A stretch of DNA of 64,000 nucleotides from JBBECE01 sp040881985 (GCA_040881985.1 JBBECE010000005.1:1-64000); one strand, 5' to 3'. Numbered from the stretch's first letter, positions 15,709 to 25,208 are shown. The notes: generated from the sequence alone by a model not told the origin. Translations and numbers: made by a program.

Positions 15709-17520
15709 CTAGTGGCTGTCCCGCGGAATGCCGGACGTCTGGGCGACTCGCTGATATTTGACGGCGGGTTTGAGTACCGCGCCATCGGCGAGCTGATCGA
15801 CAAGGCCGCGCTGAATTTCCTGCCAGGGCGTCTGGCTGGCCGGATAGGGAAAGCCGCCCCGGGCCTCAAGAGCCTTTTTCCGCCTGGCGAGTTCTTCGTT
15901 TGATATCAGGATGTTCGCCTCGCCCTTGTTGAGGTCGATGCGGACGCGGTCCCCGGTCACGAGGATCGCCAGCCCGCCGCCCGCCGCCGCTTCCGGGGAG
16001 GCATTGAGGATCGAGGGCGATCCCGAAGTGCCCGACTGGCGCCCGTCGCCGATGCAGGGCAGCGCCAGGATGCCCCGTTTGATGAGATAGTCGGGCGGGC
16101 GCATGTTGACGACCTCGGCCGAGCCCGGATAGCCGATCGGGCCCGTCCCGCGAATGAACAGCATCGTCCATTCGTCGATGCCGAGGGCGGGATCGTCGAT
16201 GCGATGGTGATAGTCCTCCGGTCCTTCGAAGACGACCGCCCTGCCTTCGAAGGCGTTAGGGCTTTTCGGATCGGACAGGTAGCGGGCGCGGAATTCCTCG
16301 GAGACGACGCTGGTCTTCATGATGGCGCTGTCGAAAAGATTGCCGTGCAACACCAGGAAGCCGGCCTTCCCTTTCAGCGGATTGGAAATCGGGCGGATGA
16401 CCTTTTCGTCCTGGATTTCGGCATTGCGGCAGTTCTCGCCGATCGACTTGCCGTTGACGGTCGGGGCGTTCTCGCGGATCAGCCGCTTCTTCATCAACTG
16501 GTTGACGACCGCCGGCACCCCGCCGGCGTGGTAATAATCCTCGCCGAGATATTCGCCCGCCGGCTGCAGGTTGACGAGCAGCGGCACGTCGTGGCCAAAA
16601 GTCTGCCAGTCCTCGATCTTCAGCTCGACCCCGATATGCCGGGCGATGGCGTTGATATGGATCGGGGCGTTCGACGAGCCGCCGATCGCCGAATTGACGA
16701 CGATGGCGTTGAGGAAGTTGTCTCGCGTCAGAATGTCGGACGGCTTCAGGTCCTCGGCGACCATCTCGACGATGCGCTTGCCGGTGCGGTACGCCATCTC
16801 CTGCCGGTCGCGGTAGGGGGCGGGAATGGCGGCCGAGCCGGGCAGCTGCATGCCGAGCGCCTCGGCGAGCGAATTCATGGTCGTGGCGGTGCCCATAGTG
16901 TTGCAGTAGCCGGTCGAGGGCGCCGATGTGGCGGCGAGCGAAATGAACTGATCATAGTCGATCTCGCCGCGCGCCATCATTTCGCGGGCCTCCCAGACGA
17001 TCGTGCCCGAGCCGGTGCGCTTGCCGCGGAACCAGCCGTTGAGCATCGGGCCGACCGATAGAGCGATGGCCGGAAGATTGACGGTCGCGGCGCCCATGAT
17101 CTGGGCCGGGGTGGTCTTGTCGCAGCCGATGGTCAGCACCACCGCGTCGAGCGGATAGCCGTAAAGCACCTCAACCAGCCCCAGATAAGCCAGGTTCCGG
17201 TCGAGCGCGGCGGTCGGCCGCTTGCCGGTCTCCTGGATCGGGTGAACCGGGAATTCGAGCGGAATGCCGCCCGCCTCAAGGATGCCGTCGCGGACGCGCT
17301 CGGCGAGGACCAGATGGTGGCGGTTGCAGGGGGAGAGGTCCGAGCCGGTCTGGGCGATGCCGATGATCGGCTTGCCCGACTGCAATTCCTCGCGCGAAAT
17401 ACCGTAATTGAGGTAGCGCTCGAGATAGAGCGCGGTCATCGACGGATTGACGGGATTGTCGAACCAGGCGCGCGACCGCAATTGCCGGCCCCCGGATGCG
17501 CCGTTACCCTTTATTGCCAT
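15709..17520 (-). CDS. IlvD/Edd family sugar-acid dehydratase
   Basis: A 603-residue Fe-S dehydratase. It resembles the Caulobacter XylD (D-xylonate dehydratase) clade more than branched-chain IlvD: LRSRAWFDNP, MTALYLERYLNYGI, GKPIIGIAQTGSDLSPCNRHH and SAEVVNMRPPDYLIKRG. The expected cluster cysteines are Cys65 (SPCN), Cys133 (IGCDKTTPA) and Cys206 (GYCNTMG). The start at 17520 gives MAIKGNGASGG; the frame is open upstream but would overlap the divergent kinase promoter. Given the neighbouring 2-keto-3-deoxygalactonate kinase and aldolase, a galactonate- or fuconate-type substrate is as likely as xylonate. Confidence 0.88.
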   Translation of the reverse strand: MAIKGNGASGGRQLRSRAWFDNPVNPSMTALYLERYLNYGISREELQSGKPIIGIAQTGSDLSPCNRHHLVLAERVRDGILEAGGIPLEFPVHPIQETGKRPTAALDRNLAYLGLVEVLYGYPLDAVVLTIGCDKTTPAQIMGAATVNLPAIALSVGPMLNGWFRGKRTGSGTIVWEAREMMARGEIDYDQFISLAATSAPSTGYCNTMGTATTMNSLAEALGMQLPGSAAIPAPYRDRQEMAYRTGKRIVEMVAEDLKPSDILTRDNFLNAIVVNSAIGGSSNAPIHINAIARHIGVELKIEDWQTFGHDVPLLVNLQPAGEYLGEDYYHAGGVPAVVNQLMKKRLIRENAPTVNGKSIGENCRNAEIQDEKVIRPISNPLKGKAGFLVLHGNLFDSAIMKTSVVSEEFRARYLSDPKSPNAFEGRAVVFEGPEDYHHRIDDPALGIDEWTMLFIRGTGPIGYPGSAEVVNMRPPDYLIKRGILALPCIGDGRQSGTSGSPSILNASPEAAAGGGLAILVTGDRVRIDLNKGEANILISNEELARRKKALEARGGFPYPASQTPWQEIQRGLVDQLADGAVLKPAVKYQRVAQTSGIPRDSH

Positions 17521-17695
17521 CGTTCGCAACTCCCGCCCCGGGACCCGGGCTTGGCTGCCCGGCGTCCGCCCATCATCTAAAGCATCGGCACAAGGCTTGG
17601 GAAGCGGTCCAATTGCCGCGATCAACCCGGCGAGAAGGAATCGGGCTGGCCCTTGTCCCGCCGATACGATTATCTCGGGCGAACGGGAGGGACGG

Positions 17696-18634
17696 GTGGC
17701 GGCAAAGGCGGACTGGGTTGCTGTCGATTGGGGAACGAGCAACCTTCGGGTCTGGGGCATGGACGAAGCCGGAAGGCCGGTCTTTGAGCGACTGGCCGAC
17801 CGGGGCATGGCGCGCCTCGCGCCGGGCGAGTTCCCGTTCGTCCTTGCCGATCTTCTGGCCGATCTTCTGGCCGATGCGGGCGCGATGGGCGCTCTCGATG
17901 TGCTCGTCTGCGGCATGGCAGGCGCCCGGCAAGGCTGGGTCGAGGCGCCCTACCTCGACCTGCCCGCCGATCTCGGCGCCCTCGGCCGGGCGAGCGTTCC
18001 GGCCCCTGCCCCGGGCCAGTCTTTTCGGGTCCGGATCGTGCCCGGGGTCTGCCGGCGTGAGGCGGGGCGCGAAGACGTGATGCGCGGGGAGGAAACCCAG
18101 CTCCTCGGGGTCAGCGTCTTGCGGCCCGGCTTTGCGGGCCTCGTGCTCAAGGCCGGCACCCATTCCAAATGGGCGCGGCTCGAGGGGGCGCGGCTCATCG
18201 ACTTTTCCACCGCTATGACGGGCGAGTTGTTCGAGGCGGCAAGCGCGCATACGGTGCTCAGGCATTCGGTGGGGGGTGAGGTCATGGGACCTTTGACCGA
18301 AGAAGGCATCGCGGCGGGGCTCGAGGCCGGGCTCGAGCGGCCCGACCTGCTGACGACGCTGATGTTCAGGGCCCGCGCCGCGGCGCTGGTTTCGGAGCGC
18401 GGCCCCGACTGGTGTTCGGGCTATCTTTCCGGGCTCCTGGTCGGGGCGGAAGTCGCCGGCCATCGCGACGAGATCGGGATGGGGCCGGTGCCGGTGCTCG
18501 GCGCCGAGCGGCTGACAAGGCTTTACCGGGCGGCGCTGAAGCGCATCGGGGTTGAAACGCAGCCGGTCGAGGCGACCGAGGCGACGCTTGCCGGCCTTGC
18601 GGCGGTACATAAGCAGATTTACGCAACCCGATGA
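17696..18634 (+). CDS. dgoK: 2-dehydro-3-deoxygalactonokinase
   Basis: A 312-residue DgoK, phosphorylating 2-keto-3-deoxy-D-galactonate with ATP. Signature segments: VAVDWGTSNLRVW at the N-terminus (ASKHA phosphate-1 motif), VCGMAGARQGWVEAPY, RGEETQLLG, LKAGTHSKWARLEG and FSTAMTGELFE. The GTG at 17696 is chosen as start because GGGAGG lies a few bases upstream and the protein then begins VAAKADWVAVDWG. An in-frame duplication ADLLADLLADAG occurs near residue 50. Its TGA overlaps the aldolase ATG. Confidence 0.93.
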   Translation: MAAKADWVAVDWGTSNLRVWGMDEAGRPVFERLADRGMARLAPGEFPFVLADLLADLLADAGAMGALDVLVCGMAGARQGWVEAPYLDLPADLGALGRASVPAPAPGQSFRVRIVPGVCRREAGREDVMRGEETQLLGVSVLRPGFAGLVLKAGTHSKWARLEGARLIDFSTAMTGELFEAASAHTVLRHSVGGEVMGPLTEEGIAAGLEAGLERPDLLTTLMFRARAAALVSERGPDWCSGYLSGLLVGAEVAGHRDEIGMGPVPVLGAERLTRLYRAALKRIGVETQPVEATEATLAGLAAVHKQIYATR

Positions 18635-19245
18635 ACGAGAACCGCAACATCATCGCAATCCTGCGCGGCATCCGGCCGAAGGAAGCGATCGACATCTGTG
18701 CGGCGCTGATCCGGGCCGGAATCACCCGGATCGAAGTGCCGCTCAATTCTCCCGACCCGCTGAAGAGCATCGCGGCGGCCGCGAAGCGTTTCGGGGAGGT
18801 CGCGGCGATCGGGGCGGGCACCGTGCTGTCGCCCGAGCAAGTCGATGCGGTGAAGCAGGCGGGCGGGCATTTCATCGTGTCGCCCGATTGCAATGCCGAC
18901 GTCATCCGGCGGACGGGGGAAGTCGGGCTTGCCTCCTATCCGGGGGTCTTCACCGCAACCGAAGCGTTCATGGCGATCCGGGCGGGCGCCTTCGGGCTGA
19001 AGATATTCCCCGCCGGGGTTCTCGGGCCCGCGGGGATCGGGGCGCTGATGGCGGTGCTGCCCCCGCAGGTGCCGGTCTTCGCGGTCGGCGGGGCGTCCCC
19101 GGAAAACTTCGCCCAATACGCGGCGGCGGGCTGCGCCGGGGTCGGGCTCGGCTCGTCCCTCTACAGAGCCGGCTTCACGGCAGAGGACGTCCGCACCCGG
19201 GCGGACGCGATCGTCGCCGCCTTCGACCGGGAGTTCGGCAAATGA
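18631..19245 (+). CDS. dgoA: 2-dehydro-3-deoxy-6-phosphogalactonate aldolase
   Basis: A 204-residue class I KDPG/KDPGal aldolase splitting 2-keto-3-deoxy-6-phosphogalactonate to pyruvate and glyceraldehyde 3-phosphate. The Schiff-base lysine is Lys124 (FGLKIFPA); Glu35 (RIEVPLNSP) and the pyruvate-binding GAGTVLSP loop are present. PLNSP rather than the PLRT of Eda proteins, together with the adjacent dgoK, favours the galacto-series assignment. It is coupled to dgoK (ATGA overlap) and to the lactonase gene (another ATGA overlap). Confidence 0.94.
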   Translation: MNENRNIIAILRGIRPKEAIDICAALIRAGITRIEVPLNSPDPLKSIAAAAKRFGEVAAIGAGTVLSPEQVDAVKQAGGHFIVSPDCNADVIRRTGEVGLASYPGVFTATEAFMAIRAGAFGLKIFPAGVLGPAGIGALMAVLPPQVPVFAVGGASPENFAQYAAAGCAGVGLGSSLYRAGFTAEDVRTRADAIVAAFDREFGK

Positions 19246-20117
19246 AGGACCTGGCTGAGCTGTTCATCGACGACCGGCTCGACCTCGGAGAGGGGCCGAT
19301 CTGGCACGGGGCGCGTGCCGAGTTCATCTGGTTCGACATCAACGAGGGGCACCTCTTCCGCGCCGACGCCAGGGGCCGGATGCGGGGGACGATCGAATTC
19401 GGCCGGCCGGCAGCGGCGGCCGGGATCGTCGACGAGCGGCGCCTAGCGGTGATCGTGGCCGGTGCGCTGCTGCTGGTCGATCTCGAGTCGGGCCTCCAAG
19501 AGCCAATCGTCGCGGTCGAGGCGGACCAACCGGGCAACCGGCCAAACGACAGCCGGGTCGATCCCGTCGGCGGATTCTGGATCGGCACAATGGGACGGCG
19601 GGGCGAGCCGAAGGCGGGAGCCTACTACCAGTATCGGGCCGGGCGGCTGCAAAGACTCTTCCCTGACATCACCACTCCCAACAGCACCTGCTTTGCGCCG
19701 GATGGGCGGACCGCCTATTTCGCCGATTCTCCGACGCGCAAGATCATGAAAGTTGCCATTAACAAGTCGACCGGGCTGCCGGTGGGGAAGCCCTCGGTTT
19801 TCGTCGACCTCGGTAGTTCGAAAGCGGTGCCGGACGGCTCGGCTGTGGACCAGGAGGGGTTTTTGTGGAACGCCGAGTATCACGGCTCGCGCGTCGTCCG
19901 CTATGCGCCCGACGGCAAACTCGACCGGGTGGTGAAGCTGCCGGTCAGCCAGGTCACCTGCCCGTGCCTGGGCGGTCCCGAGCTCAAGACGTTGTTCATC
20001 ACCACGGCCAGCCAGGGCCTTTCGGACGAGCAGCGCCGGGCCGAGCCGCTGGCCGGGAGTTGCTTCGCCATCGAGGTGGACGTGCCGGGCCTGAAGGAGA
20101 CCCCGATCCGGCTCTAG
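19242..20117 (+). CDS. SMP-30/gluconolactonase family lactonase
   Basis: A 291-residue six-bladed propeller of the SMP-30/gluconolactonase/LRE family, predicted to hydrolyse a sugar lactone. Probable divalent-metal ligands are Glu17 (LGEGPIW), Asn147 (TTPNSTCFAPDG) and Asp198 (AVPDGSAVD); Asn102/Asp103 (RPNDSRVDP) match the substrate-site motif, and FWIGTMG is diagnostic. It is cytosolic, with no signal peptide. It would feed aldonate to the dehydratase. It ends in a CTAG shared with the convergent comEC stop. Confidence 0.92.
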   Translation: MKDLAELFIDDRLDLGEGPIWHGARAEFIWFDINEGHLFRADARGRMRGTIEFGRPAAAAGIVDERRLAVIVAGALLLVDLESGLQEPIVAVEADQPGNRPNDSRVDPVGGFWIGTMGRRGEPKAGAYYQYRAGRLQRLFPDITTPNSTCFAPDGRTAYFADSPTRKIMKVAINKSTGLPVGKPSVFVDLGSSKAVPDGSAVDQEGFLWNAEYHGSRVVRYAPDGKLDRVVKLPVSQVTCPCLGGPELKTLFITTASQGLSDEQRRAEPLAGSCFAIEVDVPGLKETPIRL

Positions 20118-22252
20118 TCGCGCCGCCCTGCCCGCCAGGGCCGCTCGATATCGTCGAAAGCGGTGCGGATCAACAAGGCGCCGGCCGGGTCACGGGTGAG
20201 CGTAGTGACGCCGTGGCGGTCGAGATCCTGCTGGGTGATGACGATGCCCGCCGCGTGACACGGCGCCGGGGCTTCCTCGCGGGCGATCATCACCTCGACC
20301 CGGCCACAATCCTCCGCGGCCGCCGCGAACGAGCGCTCGACCGCGAGCCGCCAGCCGCCAGCGCCTTCGGCGATGCAGCCATAGGCGTCGTAGGCCCCCG
20401 TGGCATCGAAGCCGGCTAGGTCGGCGCCAAACCGATCCGACCAGGCCTCGACCGCGAAACTGGCGCGGTTGGAGCCCACCAGGCGCAGCCCGTCAACGGT
20501 GCGGATCGCGACTGCCTGGCTCGAGTCCGAAACAATGAGGTCGGGAGGGGCCTGCCAGCCGAACAGCATGAAAAAACCGAGCCCCGCGGCGGGGCCGATG
20601 AAACGCGCGCGAGTGCGCAGGAACGCGAACCAGGCAACCCCGATGGAGACCACGCCGAGCGCCAGCGGAGTGACCTCGGGCGTGACCGTCAGCGGGCCGC
20701 TGAGCGAGGCGACCCAATAGGCAATTGCCAGCATCGCCTCAATGCCCGTCCCCATCAGCGAGAAGAACGGGCCCTCGAGTCCGAGGGGGATCAGGAAGAC
20801 CCCGACCAGCGCCGCGGGCAGGATGAGAAATCCGACGATCGGCACGACCAGGAGATTGCCAAGGATGCCAAGCGGGGCGAATTGCTGGAAGTGAAAGGCG
20901 GCGTAGGGGGCGGTCGCGATCCCGGCGATGATGCTGGTGAGCGCCAGCCCGCCGGCATAACGCAGGAGCGCCGGGCGCGACCCGCCGTCGCGGCGGGGCC
21001 TCAGTCCCAGCCCCTCATAGAAGCCGATCAGCGCTACGACCGCGACAAAAGAGAGCTGGAAGCCCGGCCGCAGCACTTCGAGGGGACTGAAGGCGATGAT
21101 GACCAGCGCCGCCAGGACAACATTTCGCATGGTCAGCGCCCTTCGTCCGGCGATGATAGCGGCGAAAATCAGGACCAGCATGATCGTCGAGCGAATCGTC
21201 GCGATGCTGGCGGCGGAAATCAGGAGATAGCCCAGCGCGACGAGGATGGCGACGAAGGCCGCGATGGCCTTAACCGGCAGCCGGTCGCCGGTCGGGCCGA
21301 TCGCCATGAGCAATCTCAGCGCGAGAAAGGCGAGACCGGCGACGAGCGACAGGTGCAGGCCGGAAATCGAGATCACATGGGCGAGCCCGGCCCGCGCCAT
21401 GGCACGCCGGTCCGCTTCGCTGATCGCCCCCTGCTCGCCGATGGTAAGGGCGACCGCGAAGGCCGCGGCAGAGCCGGAAAGGTGCGCCTCGATGCGCGCC
21501 TCGATCAACGCGCGCACGCCGGCAATCAACGCGGTGAAGCTGCCCGAGCCCGGCGTGACGTCCGGCGGATCGAGCGCGGTCGCATAGGCGCCGACGCCGG
21601 TGAAATACTCGTGAATTTGCGGGTCGTAGGCGCCGGGCGCTACCGGGCCAGGCACTTCGAACAACCGGGCCCGGACGGTGAGCGTCGAATCCGGCAGGAT
21701 GGGCGCGGCGCCATCGACCGTCAGGCGCACCTGCCGCAACCCGGCGAGGCGTCCGGTTGCGTCGCTGGCGAGGAGGTCGAGAAAGATAGTCTGGCGGTCG
21801 GGGCCGGATTGCCGGCGCTCGGCGACCCGGCCTTCGAGCACGGCGACGGTCGCAGACCCGAGCATCGCGGTGCCGCCAAGGGCGGCGTGCAACGAGGGCA
21901 GCGCGAAACCGCCAGCGATGGCAGCCGCCAGCGTCAGCCACCGCATCGCGGCCTGGGCGCGCCGAAGCCGGGCGAGGATCGCAGCGAGGATCAGTAGCGA
22001 TGCCAGCGAGATCGAGGCGGCGGGTGCAGGCTCGAAGCTGGCGGCTAGGTAGAGCAGCACCCCGGCGATGAGCCCGAACGGCAGAAGCACGATATGGCGG
22101 CGATGTTCGAGCGCGTCGGCGACCGCAGCGGCGAGGAACCCGGCGGGGGAAACAGTGCGCCATACCCCGGTCGGCGCGGGCACGAACGCCGGGGCCGGCC
22201 GGAGACTGTCCGGCGGCAGCGTGTCCGTCTTTTCAGGAGCCGCGTCCGCCAA
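20114..22252 (-). CDS. comEC: ComEC/Rec2 family competence protein
   Basis: A polytopic inner-membrane protein of about 712 residues for DNA uptake. The order is an N-terminal TM pair (IVLLPFGLIAGVLLYL), an OB-like DUF4131 region, and the Competence domain with the diagnostic LAHVISISGLHLSLVAG followed by eight or more TM helices. I see no HxHxDH motif, so the C-terminal metallo-beta-lactamase domain is reduced to about 130 residues. The start is uncertain: a TTG at 22252 has GGTGAGGG upstream. A GTG at 22291 or an ATG at 22327 are alternatives; the last interlocks with the gltX ATG. Confidence 0.88.
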   Translation of the reverse strand: MADAAPEKTDTLPPDSLRPAPAFVPAPTGVWRTVSPAGFLAAAVADALEHRRHIVLLPFGLIAGVLLYLAASFEPAPAASISLASLLILAAILARLRRAQAAMRWLTLAAAIAGGFALPSLHAALGGTAMLGSATVAVLEGRVAERRQSGPDRQTIFLDLLASDATGRLAGLRQVRLTVDGAAPILPDSTLTVRARLFEVPGPVAPGAYDPQIHEYFTGVGAYATALDPPDVTPGSGSFTALIAGVRALIEARIEAHLSGSAAAFAVALTIGEQGAISEADRRAMARAGLAHVISISGLHLSLVAGLAFLALRLLMAIGPTGDRLPVKAIAAFVAILVALGYLLISAASIATIRSTIMLVLIFAAIIAGRRALTMRNVVLAALVIIAFSPLEVLRPGFQLSFVAVVALIGFYEGLGLRPRRDGGSRPALLRYAGGLALTSIIAGIATAPYAAFHFQQFAPLGILGNLLVVPIVGFLILPAALVGVFLIPLGLEGPFFSLMGTGIEAMLAIAYWVASLSGPLTVTPEVTPLALGVVSIGVAWFAFLRTRARFIGPAAGLGFFMLFGWQAPPDLIVSDSSQAVAIRTVDGLRLVGSNRASFAVEAWSDRFGADLAGFDATGAYDAYGCIAEGAGGWRLAVERSFAAAAEDCGRVEVMIAREEAPAPCHAAGIVITQQDLDRHGVTTLTRDPAGALLIRTAFDDIERPWRAGRRD

Positions 22253-22325
22253 GGCGCCCTCACCTTGCGCATTCGTCGCCCTATGGTACACACGGCGCGC
22301 TTTTTGACCAAGCAGCCGGCCGAGC

Positions 22326-23744
22326 ATGACCGACAAAGTCATCACCCGTTTCGCGCCTTCGCCCACCGGCCACCTGCATATCGGCGGGGCGCGCACGGCC
22401 CTCTTCAACTGGGCGTTCGCGCGCCATACCGGCGGCAAGATGCTGCTCAGGATCGAGGACACCGACCGGGAACGCTCGACGGCGGATTCGGTGAAGAAGA
22501 TCCTCGACGGGCTGACCTGGCTCGGCATTGTCTGGGACGGCGAGCCGATCTCGCAATTCGTCCGCGCCGCGCGGCATCGCGAGGTAGCCGAAGATATGCT
22601 GGCGCGGGGCCAAGCCTATCATTGCTATTGCTCGCCCGCAGAACTCGCCGGGATGCGGGCCAAGGCGCTCGCCGAGCGCCGGCCGCCGCGCTACGACGGG
22701 CGCTGGCGCGACCGCGACCCGTCGGAGGCCCCGAAAGGCGTCGCCCCGGTCATCCGGGTCAAGGCGCCGCAAACCGGAGAAGTGTCGATCCGCGACCATG
22801 TGCAGGGCGTGGTGACGGTCAGGGCCGAAAATCTCGACGACCTTATCATCCTGCGCTCGGACGGCTCCCCGACCTACAATCTGGCGGTAGTGGTCGACGA
22901 CCACGACATGGCGGTGACCCATATCATCAGGGGCGATGACCATCTGACCAACGCCGCCCGGCAGACGGTGATCTACAACGCCATGGGCTGGACGGTTCCC
23001 GAGATGGCCCATGTCCCGCTCATCCACGGGCCGGACGGGGCGAAATTCTCCAAGCGCCACGGGGCGCTGGGCGTCGATGCCTACCGGCAGATGGGCTATC
23101 TGCCCGAGACTCTGCGGAACTACCTCGCCCGGCTCGGCTGGGCGCACGGGGACGACGAGATATTCTCCACCGAACAGCTGGTCGAGTGGTTCTCGCTTGA
23201 GGGACTGAACAGGTCCCCCGCCCGTTTCGACTACGCCAAGCTCGGCAGTCTCAACGGCCACTACATCCGCGCCGCACGGCCGGACTATCTCTACGCGACA
23301 ATGCTCGCCGCCGCCGAGGAGGTGAGCCGGCAGGCCGACGCCGAAGGGCTCAAAGCCCGCAAGGCGACGGTGCTGAAGGCCATCCCGGAGTTGCAGCCGC
23401 GCGCCAGGACGATCATCGAGCTGATCGAGGGCGCCGGGTTCATCTATGCCACCCGTCCGATCGCCTCCGACGCGGCGGCGGCGGGATTGCTCGACACGGA
23501 TGGCCGGCGGATGCTTGCCCGCCTCGCCGGCAAACTCGCGGATCTTCCGGACTGGAGGCACGAGGCGATCGATGCGGTGGCGAGGGCGTTTGCCGAGGCC
23601 GAAGGCGTCAAGCTCGGCAAGATCGCCCAGCCGCTGCGCGCGGCGCTGACCGGAAAGACGGTCTCGGCGGGAATTTTCGAGATCATGGAACTGCTCGGGC
23701 GGGAAGAAGCGCTCGCCCGGATCGACGACGTCGCCGCTCCGTGA
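22326..23744 (+). CDS. gltX: Glutamate--tRNA ligase
   Basis: A 472-residue class I GluRS. The HIGH-type motif is HLHIGG (16-21), the KMSKS-type motif KFSKR (240-244), and the N-terminus ITRFAPSPTGHLHIGGART is canonical. The Zn-binding-like segment CYCSPAEL follows at about 100-107. Many alphaproteobacteria carry two GluRS paralogues, one glutamylating tRNA-Gln for the GatCAB route; which type this is cannot be told from the window. Confidence 0.97.
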   Translation: MTDKVITRFAPSPTGHLHIGGARTALFNWAFARHTGGKMLLRIEDTDRERSTADSVKKILDGLTWLGIVWDGEPISQFVRAARHREVAEDMLARGQAYHCYCSPAELAGMRAKALAERRPPRYDGRWRDRDPSEAPKGVAPVIRVKAPQTGEVSIRDHVQGVVTVRAENLDDLIILRSDGSPTYNLAVVVDDHDMAVTHIIRGDDHLTNAARQTVIYNAMGWTVPEMAHVPLIHGPDGAKFSKRHGALGVDAYRQMGYLPETLRNYLARLGWAHGDDEIFSTEQLVEWFSLEGLNRSPARFDYAKLGSLNGHYIRAARPDYLYATMLAAAEEVSRQADAEGLKARKATVLKAIPELQPRARTIIELIEGAGFIYATRPIASDAAAAGLLDTDGRRMLARLAGKLADLPDWRHEAIDAVARAFAEAEGVKLGKIAQPLRAALTGKTVSAGIFEIMELLGREEALARIDDVAAP

Positions 23745-23918
23745 CCCGGCGGAACGGCAGGGCCGGCGGGGCTTTGCCCGCGCAAAGCAGTTGCGAGCGC
23801 AAGCCAAATCCGGTACCCACAGGGACCCTGCGCGTCAGGCGCGCCCGAGGTGTTTGCGCTCGATCTTGCCCGGGTTCACGGGCCATCATTTCGCGATAGC
23901 GGGTAAAGGAAGCCGGCG
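23745..23918. other. gltX-gltA intergenic region
   Basis: 174 bases with no supported gene. It contains a short hairpin just after gltX (GCGGGGC with GCCCGC, about 23767-23782) lacking a U-run, and the gltA ribosome binding site (AAAGGAAG) at its right end. A promoter for gltA is expected here, but I see no convincing -35/-10 pair. Confidence 0.5.
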
Positions 23919-25208
23919 ATGACCGAGAAGACCGCCAAGCTCGTTGTCGGCGACAAGAGCTACGACTTTCCGATCATTTCGGGCTCGATGGGCCCCGACG
24001 TCATCGACATCCGCACCCTTTATGCCCAGACCGGCATGTTCACCTTCGATCCGGGTTACACCTCCACCGGCTCGACGGAATCGCAGATCACCTACATCGA
24101 CGGGCTCGCGGGGACCCTGCTCTATCGCGGCTATCCGATCGAGCAGCTCGCCGACAAGAGCAATTTCCTCGAGGTATGCTACCTGCTGCTCAACGGCGAA
24201 TTGCCGACCCGGGCCGAATACCAGAAGTTCTCCGACACCGTCACCCGGCACACGATGCTGCACGAGCAGATCGTGAAATTCTATTCCGGATTCAGGCGCG
24301 ACGCCCATCCGATGGCGATTACCTGCGGGGCGGTCGGGGCGATGTCGGCCTTCTATCACGACTCGACCGACATCAACGATCCGGTGCAGCGCGAGATTGC
24401 AACCCATCGATTGATCGCCAAGATGCCGACGATCGTCGCCTGGGCATTCAAATATTCGATCGGTCAGCCCTTCGTTTATCCGCTCAATCAGCTCGATTTC
24501 GCCTCGAATTTCCTGCGCATGTGTTTCGCGGTGCCGGCCGAAGAGTACGAGGTTTCCCCGACGCTGGCGCGGGCGATGGACCGCATCTTCATGCTCCACG
24601 CCGACCATGAGCAAAACGCCTCGACCTCGACGGTCAGGCTCGCCGGCTCCTCGCACGCCAATCCGTTCGCCTGCATCGCGGCGGGGGTGGCCTCGCTTTG
24701 GGGGCCGGCGCACGGCGGGGCGAACGAGGCGGCGCTGATGATGCTCAAGGAGATCGGGACGCCGAACCGCATTCCGGAATTCGTCGAGCGCGCCAAATCC
24801 AAGGACAGCCAGTCCCGGCTGATGGGCTTCGGGCACCGGGTCTACAAGAATTACGATCCGCGGGCGAAGGTGATGATGGACACCGCCCGCGAGGTGTTGG
24901 CCGAGCTCGGGGTCGAGAACAACCCGACGCTGCAGATCGCCCAGGAACTCGAACGGATCGCGCTCGAGGACGAGTATTTCATCGAGAAAAAGCTCTATCC
25001 GAACGTCGATTTCTATTCCGGCATCATTCTCGACGCGATCGGATTTCCGACGTCGATGTTCACCGCTATTTTCGCACTGGCGCGCACCGTCGGCTGGGTC
25101 GCGCAGTGGAAGGAGATGATCGAGGACCCGACCCAGAAGATCGGCCGGCCGCGGCAGCTCTATACCGGCCCGAAGCCGCGCGATTTCGTCCCGATGAACA
25201 AGCGCTAG
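23919..25208 (+). CDS. gltA: Citrate synthase
   Basis: A 429-residue hexameric-type (Gram-negative) citrate synthase condensing acetyl-CoA and oxaloacetate at the head of the TCA cycle. Motifs: FDPGYTSTGSTESQITYIDG, LHADHEQNASTSTVRLAGSS, WGPAHGGANEAAL (active-site His), MGFGHRVYKNYDPRA (second active-site His) and VDFYSGI (catalytic Asp). It is monocistronic between gltX and the convergent lpxB, whose stop shares the same CTAG. Confidence 0.98.
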   Translation: MTEKTAKLVVGDKSYDFPIISGSMGPDVIDIRTLYAQTGMFTFDPGYTSTGSTESQITYIDGLAGTLLYRGYPIEQLADKSNFLEVCYLLLNGELPTRAEYQKFSDTVTRHTMLHEQIVKFYSGFRRDAHPMAITCGAVGAMSAFYHDSTDINDPVQREIATHRLIAKMPTIVAWAFKYSIGQPFVYPLNQLDFASNFLRMCFAVPAEEYEVSPTLARAMDRIFMLHADHEQNASTSTVRLAGSSHANPFACIAAGVASLWGPAHGGANEAALMMLKEIGTPNRIPEFVERAKSKDSQSRLMGFGHRVYKNYDPRAKVMMDTAREVLAELGVENNPTLQIAQELERIALEDEYFIEKKLYPNVDFYSGIILDAIGFPTSMFTAIFALARTVGWVAQWKEMIEDPTQKIGRPRQLYTGPKPRDFVPMNKR

